A DNA stretch of 6,488 nucleotides from Comamonadaceae bacterium (GTDB lineage Bacteria > Pseudomonadota > Gammaproteobacteria > Burkholderiales > Burkholderiaceae_C): the NCBI GenBank assembly GCA_947458345.1, contig CANHBU010000115.1, forward strand, positions 1 to 6,488, in the 5' to 3' direction. Shown piece after piece: positions 1 to 6,488 of the stretch. Within the stretch, counting starts at the first letter, position 1; every line of letters begins with the position of its first letter. A program made the position numbers and the translations under genes. A model generated the notes under the pieces. That model searched no databases. It saw only the letters and a list, made by a program, of their open reading frames with translations, and was not told where the DNA came from.

Positions 1-1824
1 GGGCAAGGCGCTGTGCTGCATGGCCTGCATGCCGTTGCGTGCCAGATTGAGCAGCACCTGCTCGACCATGGTCCGGTCGCACAGCACCGGCGGGCAGTGG
101 GCTGCCACGCTCGAGTCGATCCGCACACCGAGCTTGCGCGCCTGCAGCGCAATCAGGGGCATGATGGCCTCGAGCAGGTCTTGTGGCGCCACCACCTCGC
201 GCCGGTGCTCGCGGCGGCGCACAAAGTTGTGCACGCTGCCGATGACCTTGCCGGCGCGCTCGGCCTGCGCCGCGATGCGCTGCACGGCGCCGGTGAGCTC
301 CTGCGCCAGATGCGTGGTTTGGGCGGCGTCCGTGGGCGGCCTTTGAAGGCAATCTTGCAGCACGTTGAGCGAGCCGCTGGCGTAGCTGGCAATGGCCGCC
401 AGCGGTTGATTGAGCTCGTGGCTGAGCAGGGAGGCCATCTCCCCGACCATGGCCAGACGGGCGCTGGCCTGCAGCCTGTCTTGGCTGGCCCGCGACAGCT
501 CCTCGCTGCGTTTTTGCTCGCTCAAATCGAGCACCGCGCTCATCCAGCCGGTGTGTCGGCCCTGCGCGTTGATCAGCGGCGCTTCCATGATGAGCACCGG
601 AAAGCGCGTGCCGTCGCTGCGCAGGAAGACCGACTCATGCCCGCCGCGCAGCACCGCCGGGTCGTTGTGCCGCTCCAGTTGGCGCGCCCGGTAGATGGGG
701 GCCATCTCGGGCGGCCAGTAAGGCACCTGCTGCTCGTGCGCGCGCAGATGGGCCGCCTCAAAACCGACCATCTTGCAAAACGCCGGGTTGACGTAGGTGA
801 TGCGCCCTTGCAGGTCGCGGGCCCGCAGGCCCGTGCTCAGCGAGTCTTCCATGGCCTTGCGAAAGGCCAGGGCCTCGCCCAGATCCTGCTCGACCCGCTG
901 GCGCCGGCGCACATCGCGCACCAGCAGGGTCAGCACCAGCGCCAGTGCCAAGGCCATGGCGCTGACCAGGGCGCTGAGCGGATTGGGAAACAGCCCCGCC
1001 CGGCCTTGCCGGGCTTGCATGCGCACCACCAGGGTATTGCCGGGCAGGTCCAGCAGCTGCTGGGCGCTGTAGAGCCGCTCGCCTTGGCCGAGTTGGCCGT
1101 GCAGGGCCAGCCGTGTGCCATCGGCTTCGGTAAAGGCCAGGGCGTGGCCACGCGGCAGCAGCGGGCCTGCGAGCTCGGCCAGCACATCACTGAGCGCGTA
1201 CAGGGCCACTGTGTAGCCGACGATGCGCCCGGCCTCGGTCTGCGGGATGCACAGCTCCATCAGTTCGCGCCCCTGGCCGTCGGTCTGCGGCACAAAGTAG
1301 CTGTTGGAGTAAGCCGCGCCTTGAAAGCGCGCGGCGGTGCGGCACGCCAGATTCAGATCGGCCTGATTTTGCTCACGCGGCATGCGCGAAAAAGCGGACT
1401 GCTGACGCGGCGAGTCCAGGCTCAGTTGCAGCCCCAGCTGCTCGTCGCGCCACTCCAGCCGCATCAGCTCGCGCTGCTGCAGCATCAGGGCGCTGGCTTG
1501 CTCGCTCCACAGCCCGGGCTGCCGATGCGGCAGGGCCTGAAGGCGCAGCAGGTTGCGCGCCAGCGCGCCGCGCAGATCGGCCACGATGGCGCTGGTCTCA
1601 AACTCCAGCCGGTCTTGTACGGCGCTGTCTTCATAGCGCCCGGTCAGCCAGACCAGCAGGCCGAGCAAGGCGGCCAGCAGCAAGACCAGCACGCTCCACA
1701 GCAGGTAGCGCCCGCGCAAGCGGCGGGCCAGCTGCACGCCCGCTTGCCAGCGCCTGCCCAGACCCGGCCAGAGCGCGCCCGCCCAAGGCGGGCCGGTGTG
1801 CTGCTCGGGCCGGCTGCTGCTCAT
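1..1824 (-). CDS. PAS-domain membrane sensor histidine kinase (3' end outside window)
   Basis: This is the sensor kinase of a probable two-component system. It would autophosphorylate on histidine and pass the phosphate to a response regulator. The frame is open from ATG at 1824 to position 1, giving 608 visible residues. A cytoplasmic, Arg-rich N-terminus precedes a membrane segment at about residues 41-61. A periplasmic domain of about 220 residues follows, then a second membrane segment at about 284-303. A PAS domain lies at about 318-438, with RITYVNPAF and, near its end, SDGTRFPVLI. The dimerisation and phosphoacceptor helix carries SHELNQPLAAI, with the phosphoacceptor His469 (bases 418-420). 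The N-box NLARNGMQAM at 593-602 opens the ATPase domain, and the G boxes are cut off by the edge. The H-box is of the DctB/FixL-like type. The start is fixed by an ATGA overlap with the upstream hydrolase stop. No Shine-Dalgarno sequence is obvious, so translational coupling is likely. The kinase identity is near certain; the stimulus and partner are unknown. Confidence 0.95.
   Translation of the reverse strand, partial: MSSSRPEQHTGPPWAGALWPGLGRRWQAGVQLARRLRGRYLLWSVLVLLLAALLGLLVWLTGRYEDSAVQDRLEFETSAIVADLRGALARNLLRLQALPHRQPGLWSEQASALMLQQRELMRLEWRDEQLGLQLSLDSPRQQSAFSRMPREQNQADLNLACRTAARFQGAAYSNSYFVPQTDGQGRELMELCIPQTEAGRIVGYTVALYALSDVLAELAGPLLPRGHALAFTEADGTRLALHGQLGQGERLYSAQQLLDLPGNTLVVRMQARQGRAGLFPNPLSALVSAMALALALVLTLLVRDVRRRQRVEQDLGEALAFRKAMEDSLSTGLRARDLQGRITYVNPAFCKMVGFEAAHLRAHEQQVPYWPPEMAPIYRARQLERHNDPAVLRGGHESVFLRSDGTRFPVLIMEAPLINAQGRHTGWMSAVLDLSEQKRSEELSRASQDRLQASARLAMVGEMASLLSHELNQPLAAIASYASGSLNVLQDCLQRPPTDAAQTTHLAQELTGAVQRIAAQAERAGKVIGSVHNFVRRREHRREVVAPQDLLEAIMPLIALQARKLGVRIDSSVAAHCPPVLCDRTMVEQVLLNLARNGMQAMQHSALP
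1821..1824 (-). promoter_or_regulatory. ATGA stop-start overlap coupling hydrolase and kinase
   Basis: On the minus strand the four bases read ATGA. The kinase ATG (1824-1822) overlaps the hydrolase TGA (1823-1821). The bases just upstream of the ATG contain no purine-rich Shine-Dalgarno sequence, so kinase translation probably depends on ribosomes terminating on the hydrolase gene. This places both genes on one transcript. The overlap is read directly from the sequence; the coupling is inferred. Confidence 0.85.
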
Positions 1825-2630
1825 TGCAATACGCGGTGATCGAGCGCCGGCAGTTGCATGCGCCGTTCGTGCAACTGCTCCATGGGCAGATCGGCCATCA
1901 CCACGGCTGCGCCCTCGGGCTGCACGGCCAGCACCTTGCCCCAGGGGTTGATCAGCATGCTGTGGCCCCAGGTGCGCCGGCCGTTGGCATGGGTGCCGCC
2001 TTGGGCGGCAGCGGCTACGAAGGCCAGGTTCTCGATGGCCCGCGCTCGCAGCAGCACCTCCCAGTGCGCCTGCCCGGTGCCGTAGGTGAAGGCGCTGGGC
2101 ACGAGCAGCAGATGCGCTTGCAGCTGCCGGTAGAGCTCGGGAAAGCGCAGGTCATAGCACACGCTCAAGCCGATGCGCCAGGGCCAGCCATCGCGCGAGA
2201 CGAGCTCGAATGTGGCAGGTTGGCTGCCCGCGGCGATGGTGCGCGCCTCGTCGTAACTCTCGCTGCCTTGGGCATAGCGAAACAGGTGAATCTTGTCGTA
2301 GCGGGCGACCTGCGCGCCGTGCGGATCGAAAACCACGGTGCTGTTGAGCACGCGCTGTGGCTCGGTGCTTTTGAGCGGCAGCGTGCCCGCAGCGATCCAA
2401 AGCTTGTGCCGGCAGGCCTGCTCGGCCACGAAGTCTTGCAGCGGGCCGGCGCCGGGCGATTCGGCCAGGGCCAGCTTGTCGTACTCACTTTGTCCGAGCA
2501 GGCAAAAATACTCGGGCAGCAGCGCCAATTCGGCGCCGGCCTGGGCCGCTTGTGCCAAGGCCGTACCCGCCGAGCGCAGATTGGCCTGCACATCGGTGCC
2601 CGAGACCATCTGGATGGCGGCCACTTTCAT
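1821..2630 (-). CDS. Carbon-nitrogen hydrolase, Nit1/Nit2 (deaminated glutathione amidase-like) family
   Basis: This is a complete 269-residue cytoplasmic amidase of the nitrilase superfamily, the usual length for the Nit branch. The catalytic triad is visible: Glu40 in LALLPEYF, Lys113 in YDKIHLF and Cys158 in [13 protein letters not shown]. The family's C-terminal [13 protein letters not shown] is also present (about 223-235). Nit1-type members hydrolyse the amide of deaminated glutathione, a damaged by-product of transaminases, while Nit2-type members act on omega-amides of 2-oxo acids. The [11 protein letters not shown] signature fits this branch better than true nitrilases, but the exact substrate is inferred. 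The ATG at 2630 gives MKVAAIQM, the normal family N-terminus. The open frame continues upstream to about 2861, but that extension runs inside the yhdP-like gene in another frame and looks non-coding. The gene begins 34 bases after the yhdP-like stop and ends at a TGA sharing bases with the kinase ATG. No strong ribosome binding site is seen. Confidence 0.95.
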   Translation of the reverse strand: MKVAAIQMVSGTDVQANLRSAGTALAQAAQAGAELALLPEYFCLLGQSEYDKLALAESPGAGPLQDFVAEQACRHKLWIAAGTLPLKSTEPQRVLNSTVVFDPHGAQVARYDKIHLFRYAQGSESYDEARTIAAGSQPATFELVSRDGWPWRIGLSVCYDLRFPELYRQLQAHLLLVPSAFTYGTGQAHWEVLLRARAIENLAFVAAAAQGGTHANGRRTWGHSMLINPWGKVLAVQPEGAAVVMADLPMEQLHERRMQLPALDHRVLQ

Positions 2631-2664
2631 GGGCGTGTACTCATGGTGGGGGCTCGGTTGTGGG
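2627..2664 (-). other. Short yhdP-nit intergenic gap with a five-codon minicistron
   Basis: The 34 bases 2664-2631 separate the yhdP-like TAG from the hydrolase ATG. They hold no hairpin with a T-run, no convincing promoter and no strong Shine-Dalgarno sequence. An ATG at 2644-2642 opens a tiny frame encoding Met-Ser-Thr-Arg-Pro, whose TGA (2629-2627) overlaps the hydrolase ATG (2630-2628) as ATGA. It may relay ribosomes to a poorly marked start or may be chance. The gap is too short for an obvious independent promoter, which supports readthrough from yhdP, although a promoter inside the yhdP-like coding region cannot be excluded. Confidence 0.4.
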
Positions 2665-5600
2665 CTAGGGCGCCTGGGGCGTCTCGTTGGCAGGCCTGCG
2701 CGCCACCCGCTCGATGACCGGATCGGCCCAGGTGCCGCGCACCAAAAACTCTTGTGTGTTCGCCTCGTTGATCGGTCGGCGCAGCAGCCACTGCGCGATG
2801 AAGGTGCCCAGACCGACTGCCGGGTTGATGGCCGAGGCCAGCAGCGATGCGGTGCCGGCATTGATCTCGGGCACCACCACCACGCGCAGGTCCTGCGTCT
2901 CGCGCCCGATGTCGGCCGATCCGGCCAGCAGCACGGCGGCGTTGACGCCTTTCATGCGCAGGCTGTCGGTGCGGGCCACGCCCTGCTCGACGATCACCTC
3001 GCCGCGCACCCAGTCAAAGGAAAAGCCCTCCGAGAAGACGTCGCGAAAAGCGAGCGTCAGCCGCCGCGGCAGGGCTTGCAAATTGAGCACCCCGAGCAGC
3101 TTGGCCACGCCGGGCTCGGCCTTGAGAAACTGGCCCGATTCCACGTCCACCGTAAATTGCCCGTTCATGCTGGGCGTGTGCAGGCTCAGGGGCGAGCCGC
3201 TCCAGCCGATCTGGCCCTCGAGCTTGCCCTTGCCGCGCCGAATCGCGCCGTCCATGCCCAGGCGCTTGAGCAGTTCGCCCGAGTCGTTGATGTCGAGCCG
3301 GAAGGTCATTTGCGTGTTGCGCCGCTGCGCGGTCTCGCCCGTGCGTCCCGGCGCTGGGCTGCCCGGCGGCGCGGCCCAGCTGCCGGTGGCGGTCAACCGC
3401 GCCTCGGGTACCCCCAAAGTGAGCTTGGCCAGTCGCCATTCGCGTGTGCCCTGAGCGGTGCCCGAGTTGCGGTTGACCGCCTCGATCTCAAGGCGGCCGA
3501 GCTTGCGCCCGCGCAGGTCGAGCTCCTCGACCACGATATCGAGTGCCGGCATGCTCGAGGGTTGCTTGTCGAGCAGGTTCTCTACGCTGGTCACCTGGCC
3601 CAGGCTCAGGCGCGACAGTCGCGCGTAGAGGCGCCCGGCGCTGTTGGCGCTGGCGGGCCGGTACTCGGCCTGTCCGCTGAGCTCGCTCGCTTCAATGGTC
3701 CCACGCCACAGCGCGCCTTCGCGCGTGGCGTTGAGCGCCACTTGCTGCAGGGTGTGCCCCTGAAGTCGCAGCTGCGGCGAGCGCAGGGCGATGGCGGTGG
3801 GCAGATAGCCCTGCCCGCGGCCACTGTCCCATAGGCTCGAGCCGGCGTCTTCCCAAGCGTCAAGGTCCAGCCCGGGCCATTGAATCTGCGCCCGCACCTG
3901 CCCGCCCAGCAGATCGCGCGGCGCGCTGCCCAGGGCGATGTCGCCGGCGAGCACCTGCGCCGTCGGCCCGCTGACATCGCGCAGGTAGCTCGCACTGAGG
4001 CTGCCGGCCAAACCCGGGGCCGGCCCAAGCTGCAGACTGATGCGGTCTTGTGCCTTGCGATCGGGCCCCAGGCTGGCGACCACCATAGAGCGCTCGATGC
4101 GCAGCGGCCACTGCGCATCGGCTGGCTTGTTCAGGGGCTCGGGCAGGTTCAGAGCCAGGCCCTTGAGTGGGCTTTGCACGCTGGCTTCGAGCCAGCCCTG
4201 GCGCAGCCCGATGGTGGCGCTGTAGCTGGTGCTGCCGCTGGCGTGGCGGGCCAGCTCGCTGAGCCAGGGCGGTCCGCGCAGCTGCTTGAGGCTGTCGGCG
4301 CTGAGCTGCCCCTGTCCCTTAAACAGCACCTCAGGCTCGCCGCTGGTCTTGGGCCGGATGCTGCCCTCAAAGCGCAAGTCGCCTCCGAGCACACGCGCCT
4401 GCGCATCGCTGACCTGCACGCTCTCGTGCGTAAACTGCACCGTGCCACGCGTTTGCGCCAGCAGCGGCAGATCGGGGTTGAGCTGCACATCGCTGCCGCC
4501 AAGCAGCAAGCTGCCTTGCACGGTTGAGCTGTCGAGATCGCGCAGCGGCAGGTTCAGGCGCAACTGCAGCTCGCCCGAGCCGCTGGCGCTGGTCTGCGCC
4601 AGCACCTCTCGCGTCACGCCTGACAGCGGCGAGCTTTGCACCAGCTGCAGCCCCTGGTTGAGCGGCCCGCGGATCTCGCCGCTCACCTCGACGCTCGCTT
4701 GCGGGCCCAGGCTGGCGATTCGGGCCTGGGTTTTTTGCATGAGCAGGCCCGGCCGCCCGGCGATCTGGGCGCGGGCGTTGCTAATTTGCAGGCTGGCACG
4801 GTTAAAGCTCAGGTCCGCATCGAGCTGCTCGAAGGCCGGCCAGGGCTTGGCTTTGGGCGCCAGATAGGACGGCGCGTAGTCGTAGCGCGCGTTGCGCAGT
4901 TTGGCGTTGACGAAAAACTCCCCCTCGCCGGCCTGCACGAAGGGAAAGCGCGCGAGCGCGCCCTTGACCTTAAAGTCGACCTCGCTGAGCTGGCCTTGTG
5001 AGACGGCCGTCTGCACATAGCGCCGCACCGACTCGGGGATGCTCACAGGCAGGTAGCGGTGCACGCGGCTTGCGTCGGCGCGGCTGAGCTGGCCTTGCAG
5101 ATCGAGCTGGCCCAGGCCCTCGCCCTGACGGCTCCAGCTGCCCTGAAACTGGCCCTGGGCATCTTGGGCCTGCAACTGGCTCGGTTCGAACTCGAGGGAG
5201 CTGGCGGCGGCGCTGTGCGCGAACTTGATTCGGGTTTTGAGGCCATCGAGCGCAAGCCGCGGCTCGCTGAACACGCCGGGGAACTCCAGCCAGCCGCCTT
5301 GCAGGTTGACGCTGGCCTGGCCGCTGAGCTGCTTGGCGTCGCGCTTGAACTGAAAATCGACGTCGGCGCCTTGCACCCCCGGCTGGCCCGGGCCGCGCTC
5401 GGCCGGCTGCGCCGACAAGGCAAGCTGTCGCACCCGCCCTTGGGCCTGCAGCTGCTCGGGCTGGCTCAGCGGCCCGAGCCAGCTCATCTGCAGATTCTCG
5501 AGCTGACCCTGGGCTTGCACGCTGCGCAGCTGCTCATGCCACTGCGCCGGCAGGGGTACCCGCTGCGCCAGGGCCGTCAGGGCTTGCAGATCGACGCGCT

Positions 5601-6488
5601 CGGCGCTGAGCTGGCTGCGTGCGGCCGCCCCCGATGGACTGTGCTGGCCGGTCCACTGCACATTGCCAGCTGGCCAGCGCATGCCATCGGCGCTTTCAAA
5701 GCTCAGGGCCTCGGCGCGCACCTGGGTTGAGCTCTCGAGCTGTTGCCAGCCCAGCCGGCCACTGACCGAGTTGAGCGTCAGGGCGGGCAGCTTGCCGCTG
5801 AGCTGGGTCTGGACCTGCGACAGCTGCACATCGGCCAGCGCCCCCACGATGCGGCCGCGCTCGACGTCGACCCAGGTGCGCAGCGCGCCGCGGCCCTGCG
5901 CGATCTCCAGTCCCGCCAAGCGGGCATAGGCCTGTAGCGGCTGGGCCTCGATGCGGCCGAGCTCGGCATAGAGCTCGCCACTCCACTGGCGCCAGTTGCC
6001 CGCTGCGCCCGACAGCAGGGGCTGACGCAGCATGCCGCGCACACTGATGCGATCGCCCCACTGCGCCTGGGGCGTGGCATCGAGGCGCATGTGGTGGCGC
6101 TGCCCACTGTTGCGCATGACCCAGTTGACCTGCTTGAGCTCGGTGCTTTGCCCCTGCATCTCATCGCGCCAGAGCACCGTGCCATTGAGCAAGGCCCATT
6201 CGGTCTGGGAAAACAGCCAGTTGAGCAAGGGCTGCGGATCGTTGGGCACCGAGCTGCCGACGTCGATGCCGGCCACCCAAAAACGGCCATCGGCGGTGCG
6301 TTTGATCTCCAGCTGCGCCCCATCGATCACCAGCTGCTCAAGGCCGCGTTTGAGCAGCGAGCGCGGGGAGATGGCGACCAGCACCTCGGGCAGCTCCAGA
6401 GCGGGCTGTCCCTGGGCATCGAGCAGGCGCACATCGCGCAGCGCAAACGAGGGGGTCAAGCCGCCCGAGCGCGCCTGCAGCTCGCCGA
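2665..6488 (-). CDS. yhdP: YhdP family (TIGR02099, AsmA-like) envelope lipid-transport protein (5' end outside window)
   Basis: This is a large AsmA-like protein. In Escherichia coli, YhdP is anchored in the inner membrane, spans the periplasm and helps move phospholipids to the outer membrane, together with TamB and YdbH. Here 1273 residues plus a TAG stop are visible. The frame continues through the right edge, so the start, signal/anchor helix and probably about 80-100 residues are missing. Near the visible N-terminus, SPRSLLKRGLEQLVIDG followed by TADGRFWVAGID is typical of the family. The middle is long, Gln/Leu/Ser-rich and made of alternating beta-type stretches, as expected of a lipid-conducting beta groove. 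The AsmA-like C-terminal part, at about visible residues 1060-1273, includes FRLDINDSGELLKRLG, LNLQALPRRLTLAFRDVF, SADIGRETQDLRVVVVPEIN and INPAVGLGTFIAQWLL. No internal stop or frameshift is seen. With the missing part it would be slightly longer than E. coli YhdP (1266). A TTG at 6459 could be read as a start, but lies inside conserved family sequence. Confidence 0.95.
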   Translation of the reverse strand, partial: GELQARSGGLTPSFALRDVRLLDAQGQPALELPEVLVAISPRSLLKRGLEQLVIDGAQLEIKRTADGRFWVAGIDVGSSVPNDPQPLLNWLFSQTEWALLNGTVLWRDEMQGQSTELKQVNWVMRNSGQRHHMRLDATPQAQWGDRISVRGMLRQPLLSGAAGNWRQWSGELYAELGRIEAQPLQAYARLAGLEIAQGRGALRTWVDVERGRIVGALADVQLSQVQTQLSGKLPALTLNSVSGRLGWQQLESSTQVRAEALSFESADGMRWPAGNVQWTGQHSPSGAAARSQLSAERVDLQALTALAQRVPLPAQWHEQLRSVQAQGQLENLQMSWLGPLSQPEQLQAQGRVRQLALSAQPAERGPGQPGVQGADVDFQFKRDAKQLSGQASVNLQGGWLEFPGVFSEPRLALDGLKTRIKFAHSAAASSLEFEPSQLQAQDAQGQFQGSWSRQGEGLGQLDLQGQLSRADASRVHRYLPVSIPESVRRYVQTAVSQGQLSEVDFKVKGALARFPFVQAGEGEFFVNAKLRNARYDYAPSYLAPKAKPWPAFEQLDADLSFNRASLQISNARAQIAGRPGLLMQKTQARIASLGPQASVEVSGEIRGPLNQGLQLVQSSPLSGVTREVLAQTSASGSGELQLRLNLPLRDLDSSTVQGSLLLGGSDVQLNPDLPLLAQTRGTVQFTHESVQVSDAQARVLGGDLRFEGSIRPKTSGEPEVLFKGQGQLSADSLKQLRGPPWLSELARHASGSTSYSATIGLRQGWLEASVQSPLKGLALNLPEPLNKPADAQWPLRIERSMVVASLGPDRKAQDRISLQLGPAPGLAGSLSASYLRDVSGPTAQVLAGDIALGSAPRDLLGGQVRAQIQWPGLDLDAWEDAGSSLWDSGRGQGYLPTAIALRSPQLRLQGHTLQQVALNATREGALWRGTIEASELSGQAEYRPASANSAGRLYARLSRLSLGQVTSVENLLDKQPSSMPALDIVVEELDLRGRKLGRLEIEAVNRNSGTAQGTREWRLAKLTLGVPEARLTATGSWAAPPGSPAPGRTGETAQRRNTQMTFRLDINDSGELLKRLGMDGAIRRGKGKLEGQIGWSGSPLSLHTPSMNGQFTVDVESGQFLKAEPGVAKLLGVLNLQALPRRLTLAFRDVFSEGFSFDWVRGEVIVEQGVARTDSLRMKGVNAAVLLAGSADIGRETQDLRVVVVPEINAGTASLLASAINPAVGLGTFIAQWLLRRPINEANTQEFLVRGTWADPVIERVARRPANETPQAP

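Noticed and set aside
511..871. FixL-type haem-binding PAS domain
   Set aside because: The H-box is FixL/DctB-like, but the PAS region lacks a clear counterpart of the FixL haem histidine motif. The histidines present (359, 363, 386, 396) are not in that context, so an oxygen-sensing role is not claimed.
998..1014. GC-rich inverted repeat with a 7-base stem and 3-base loop
   Set aside because: It lies inside the kinase coding sequence in very GC-rich DNA and has no T-run on either strand. Such palindromes are expected by chance here, so it is not called a terminator.
13..1839. 608-codon open frame on the plus strand covering the whole visible kinase gene
   Set aside because: It is codon-aligned antisense to the kinase, so it stays open simply because the kinase avoids the codons TTA, CTA and TCA, which are rare in GC-rich genes. 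Its product is low-complexity, rich in His, Gln, Ala and Arg, with no recognisable domain. The opposite strand encodes a full set of kinase motifs.
1824..2717. 297-codon plus-strand open frame opposite the hydrolase
   Set aside because: It is the same codon-aligned antisense effect. The minus strand has the intact hydrolase triad and family length.
2631..2861. Upstream in-frame extension of the hydrolase to 346 residues
   Set aside because: The extra 77 residues are Pro/Arg/Ser-rich, overlap the yhdP-like gene in another frame and lie ahead of the typical MKVAAIQM N-terminus.
2338..3834. 498-codon plus-strand open frame opposite the end of the yhdP-like gene
   Set aside because: It is codon-aligned with the yhdP-like gene over most of its length and has no family motifs. 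The minus strand carries the conserved AsmA-like C-terminal region.
6457..6459. TTG at 6459 as the true start of the yhdP-like gene
   Set aside because: The frame stays open to the window edge, the family needs an N-terminal membrane anchor that is absent after this TTG, and the sequence just after it is already internal family sequence.

Overview
The window is GC-rich, densely coding DNA, and all three real genes lie on the minus strand, reading from right to left. GC content, codon use, the three protein families and their order suggest a betaproteobacterium of the order Burkholderiales, most likely a Comamonadaceae-type organism. This placement rests on recognising the proteins and is not a measured assignment.

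Layout in the direction of transcription: (1) 6488 to 2665 holds almost all of a YhdP/TIGR02099-type AsmA-like protein, a large periplasm-spanning lipid-transport protein. Its N-terminal membrane anchor lies beyond the right edge. (2) After a 34-base gap, 2630 to 1821 holds a complete 269-residue carbon-nitrogen hydrolase of the Nit1/Nit2 (deaminated glutathione amidase-like) branch, with an intact Glu-Lys-Cys triad. (3) Overlapping the hydrolase stop by ATGA, 1824 to 1 holds a membrane-bound PAS sensor histidine kinase. Its first 608 residues are visible, and the rest of the ATPase domain lies beyond the left edge. The kinase reads without interruption from its ATG to the window edge.

The close spacing, shared strand and ATGA overlap suggest one transcription unit: yhdP-like, nit-like, kinase. 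I know yhdP, a nit-type hydrolase and tldD as frequent neighbours in betaproteobacteria, so a response regulator and tldD are plausible just past the left edge, but neither can be seen here. There is no evident biochemical pathway joining the three products. One is envelope lipid traffic, one is metabolite repair, and one is signalling.

I see no RNA gene, mobile element, CRISPR array, attachment site, tandem repeat or convincing terminator. No stretch over 300 bases lacks a gene. The long plus-strand reading frames are codon-aligned shadows of the minus-strand genes. I found no clearly novel system. The points most worth a second look are the unassigned two-cysteine periplasmic sensor domain of the kinase, its coupling to the nit gene, and a five-codon minicistron overlapping the nit start.
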